The notes beneath the pieces were generated by a model that saw only the letters and a program-made list of their open reading frames with translations, was not told where the DNA came from and made no database searches. The position numbers and the translations under genes are program-made. A stretch of 64,000 nt of DNA, taken from NCBI RefSeq assembly GCF_040954645.1, contig NC_092807.1, positions 50,910,991 through 50,974,990 of the forward strand, read 5' to 3'. The DNA is from Diabrotica undecimpunctata (taxonomy: Eukaryota; Arthropoda; Insecta; Coleoptera; Chrysomelidae). Position 1 is the first letter of the stretch. Every line of letters starts with the position of its first letter. Below, in pieces: positions 61,691 to 64,000 of this stretch.

Positions 61691-63159
61691 CCCTAAGTTT
61701 CCTCAGCAGCTATGATATTTTAATTAAGCTTACAAATTTTAGTTGACTTACATTTAAACTTTTTTTGTAATCAACTCATGTTCCAAAAATATTTAACTAG
61801 TTTCAAATGATTTTGTTTAATAATTCGATTAATTACTAATAAAAAATTGTATTGTCTAATCTAAAGCAATTTGGTTGAATTTTAATTAAATAGTATTTAC
61901 TGTTAGAATAAATTTAAATTTCAGTTACAACTTTCAACGTTTGTACTTTTCAATAGCCACAACGATAAATTTCATTAAAAAAATGAATATGGTATCCTGT
62001 ATTTGAACTATCGATTTGCCGGCTTAGTCCGTTCGCCTTGTGATGTCATCAAATCTCATACCAAAAGTGAAATATAGTTTTGCTCGTCATTTTCAAATCG
62101 ACTTTAGCTCGCCGACCAGGCCGGAGGCTACAAGGCCGTTCTATTCTTTCGTCTTTTATTCTTTTCGGTATCGGCTTCGTTAGATTTTTATCTATTGGGC
62201 TGTTAGCTATCGGTTCTTTATACCGTGCACGATATCGTAAGGATCATGAAGAGAGAAGTAGCAGTCAATAGAGATAAAAGGGGAGAATTGGTTTTTTATA
62301 TGGATCATTAGTCAGAGGCGTGCTCGGACCTAATAGTTTTTTTTTCAATTTTCATTATGACTCTTATTGAATAATCGACATTGATTGGTTGAGTTATAGA
62401 ACGTTACTCTGTAAGGTAAATTAGACAAGTATTGTTGTACGATTCCAAGCCTACACCGGTATAATTACATTCTCATTGTTCCAAATGAACATTTTTATAA
62501 ATATATAAAAAATAATAACAAACTTAATTTATTTTTATAATTATATAAAGCCTGTTTCTAATATATCACATTAAAATAAAAATTATATTAAAAAACTGTA
62601 TACAAATAATGAAAAAGGAAAGCAGTGCAGTCAGAAAAACTATAAGAAAAATACTGATTTCTTTAGAAAAACTAAAAGAAAAACGCTGTCTTCCATAAAT
62701 AAATGACAGTTCAGTGTTTAGGTTCATTTCAAGATGTGGATCAAGAGTTACACATTTGACTACATACATCCTATATTATAGAACACTAGAATTGAAAATC
62801 TCTAATTACAACAGTAATGAATCCCAAAAAAACCAAAAGCCAAACATTGTTTAAGTTAAGTAATAAGTTTAATGAGCCATCTGTTAAAACTGTTTATGAA
62901 AATCGTACACCACAGACTTGGTGTATGAGACAGTGTACGCGGGACATTTAGAGCGTGAGACGGAAAGCAATCAGTGTAAAGTTTGTTCTATTGTGGAACC
63001 GCTATTTTGTACTACTGCCTACTGCAGTACTGCGTCTGCTGGTGAACCCCGCGTCTTGGCCTTTAGTCAAAACAGTCCACTGTCCACTGGTAAGCTCTTT
63101 TTTACTATTGTAAGAGTTTTAATAATGACAATTTCTTTAAAATAATTGAATATTTAGTA
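61691..63159. other. Unannotated stretch with a GC-richer patch
   Basis: The segment 62080-62280 is less AT-rich and open for 63 codons (MLVIFKSTLARRPGRRLQGR onward), but I recognise no motif. The remainder is AT-rich without features. Confidence 0.4.
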
Positions 63160-63700
63160 TGTATCCACAGCTGACACGGATAATTGCTTATACTGCGGAC
63201 ACTCGGACACATAAGATTTTAGAGTGTAACAGATGGTTAGTAAAAAGGAACAAAATGAAATGGAAAGAGAGACAGGCATAAATTTTGCTACAGCGAGGGA
63301 AATAATTGAGAGAATAATTGAAAATAAAGCAGATTAGACAAGTGTACATAATTATATTCGTGCAGTGGTCAAGAAAAAAGAAGGGGAAGAAAGACAGCTG
63401 GACCAATGGCAAAGGTAAAAGGGAAAGATGCTGTAAGTTGAAGGTAGAAAGGTGAGTTCGACTGTGTGAGTCACTCTGGAGGAGTCTGATTGAAGGAAAT
63501 GCCCGGCTGGGAGTGATGCTGTTCTAGGCGTGAAGAGTCTTCCACGCGCTACCTGGAATGGGGTTTCTATAAAAAAACAGTTTTTGAGACCAAAAAAGGA
63601 AACACAGGGAAAAGGGACAGGGAGCCTCCTTGCTGATAGTGTGTGGATAAATGGAGGTAGTGCTTCGGAAGTGATGCTAGTTGGATGACAGAGGAGGGTC
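63160..63700 (+). pseudogene. R1-like LINE C-terminus and 3' untranslated remnant
   Basis: ADTDNCLYCGHSDT then, in other frames, ILECNRW and VVKKKEGEERQ reproduce the C-terminal Cys/His motif of R1-like LINEs (CxYCGxxDTxxHxxxECxRW) and its usual charged ending. A G-rich 3' region (63440-63680) probably belongs to the same element. The RT and endonuclease are not in the window. Confidence 0.62.
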
Positions 63701-64000
63701 TGGTTTAGCAGTATCGATTTATGTCTAATTAATTCAAATTTTATGAAATTGGGTACGCCCTACTGATTACGACATCAAATTCGTAATCAGCAAAGTTGAA
63801 AACCGTATAAAGTGGAACTTGGATATTACAGCCTGGGTAGTTATACGTGATCTCGATTCTAATGGCAATTTTTAATACGTCCGGCCAAAAACTATTCGAT
63901 AACATTATTAAAAACCCGGTTTTATCGGATAAAAATAAAGTAAGCCGCAAGTAAGTAATATAACGTCATAAAATTTTACAGTAGGTTGTCGTTTTTTATT
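63701..64000. other. Unannotated end of window
   Basis: No feature recognised; a 69-codon minus-strand frame (63741-63950) is without motif. Confidence 0.4.

Noticed and set aside
62080..62271. 63-codon frame in a GC-richer patch as a host exon
   Set aside because: No splice context, motif or neighbouring coding evidence.

Overview
This is a stretch of a large, AT-rich, repeat-packed animal genome, most likely an insect and possibly a beetle. That call rests on the mixture of elements: RTE-like and I/R1/Jockey-like LINEs, Penelope-like elements (PLEs), Tc1 and PIF/Harbinger transposons, and a Ty3/gypsy element with 1.4 kb LTRs and a Lys-type primer site resembling the woot/Osvaldo group. I found no intact single-copy host gene, no tRNA or rRNA, no CRISPR array and no prokaryotic signal. 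Almost every recognisable coding stretch belongs to a transposable element, usually truncated, frameshifted or nested in another.

Layout. 0-9.5 kb: an RTE-like LINE lacking its polymerase core (1159-2535); a 0.55 kb inverted-repeat element with hammerhead-like motifs (3514-4061); an RNase H-bearing LINE split by a younger RTE-like LINE with a 13 bp target duplication (4657-7139); and a truncated PLE (7663-8658). 9.5-17 kb: a Tc1 N-terminal piece, three LINE pieces, a long-TIR element with an apparent 10 bp duplication (10685-11487) and a TA-flanked foldback element (15072-15753). 17.3-25.6 kb: a young, nearly complete Ty3/gypsy element inserted in a (TA)n tract, with gag, pol in the -1 frame and one in-frame stop inside integrase. 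27-31.5 kb: more LINE remains, one with a well preserved RNase H. 32.3-36.9 kb: a candidate DNA transposon with roughly 300 bp imperfect terminal inverted repeats. It carries a decayed gene with FDGY, AEDxDVL and HALSGxDTTSA motifs and a Cys-rich tail, and a PLE sits inside it. 38-46 kb: a small Harbinger element, LINE pieces, a TIR element, and a 2.8 kb LINE with a (GAAA)n tail and 10 bp duplication. 46.6-50 kb: a gag fragment and a nearly perfect 2.26 kb palindrome. 51-57.5 kb: a foldback element, a Tc1 element, another palindrome with hammerhead-like motifs and an intron-containing DDE transposase pseudogene. 59-61.7 kb: a PLE scrap, a second copy of the Cys-rich tail gene, LINE pieces and a pair of interleaved inverted repeats. 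63-64 kb: the C-terminal end of an R1-like LINE.

The most interesting recurring signal is a hammerhead-ribozyme-like core (CTGANGA, stem II hairpin, GAAA) seen at twelve places, with a thirteenth weak case. In four separate inverted-repeat elements it lies in both arms and points outward, and several copies are followed within about 130 bp by a long (TA)n tract. Most copies have one extra nucleotide before stem II, so activity cannot be assumed. The second candidate is the 32.3-36.9 kb element, a DNA transposon-like unit with a protein family I cannot assign to a known transposase superfamily.
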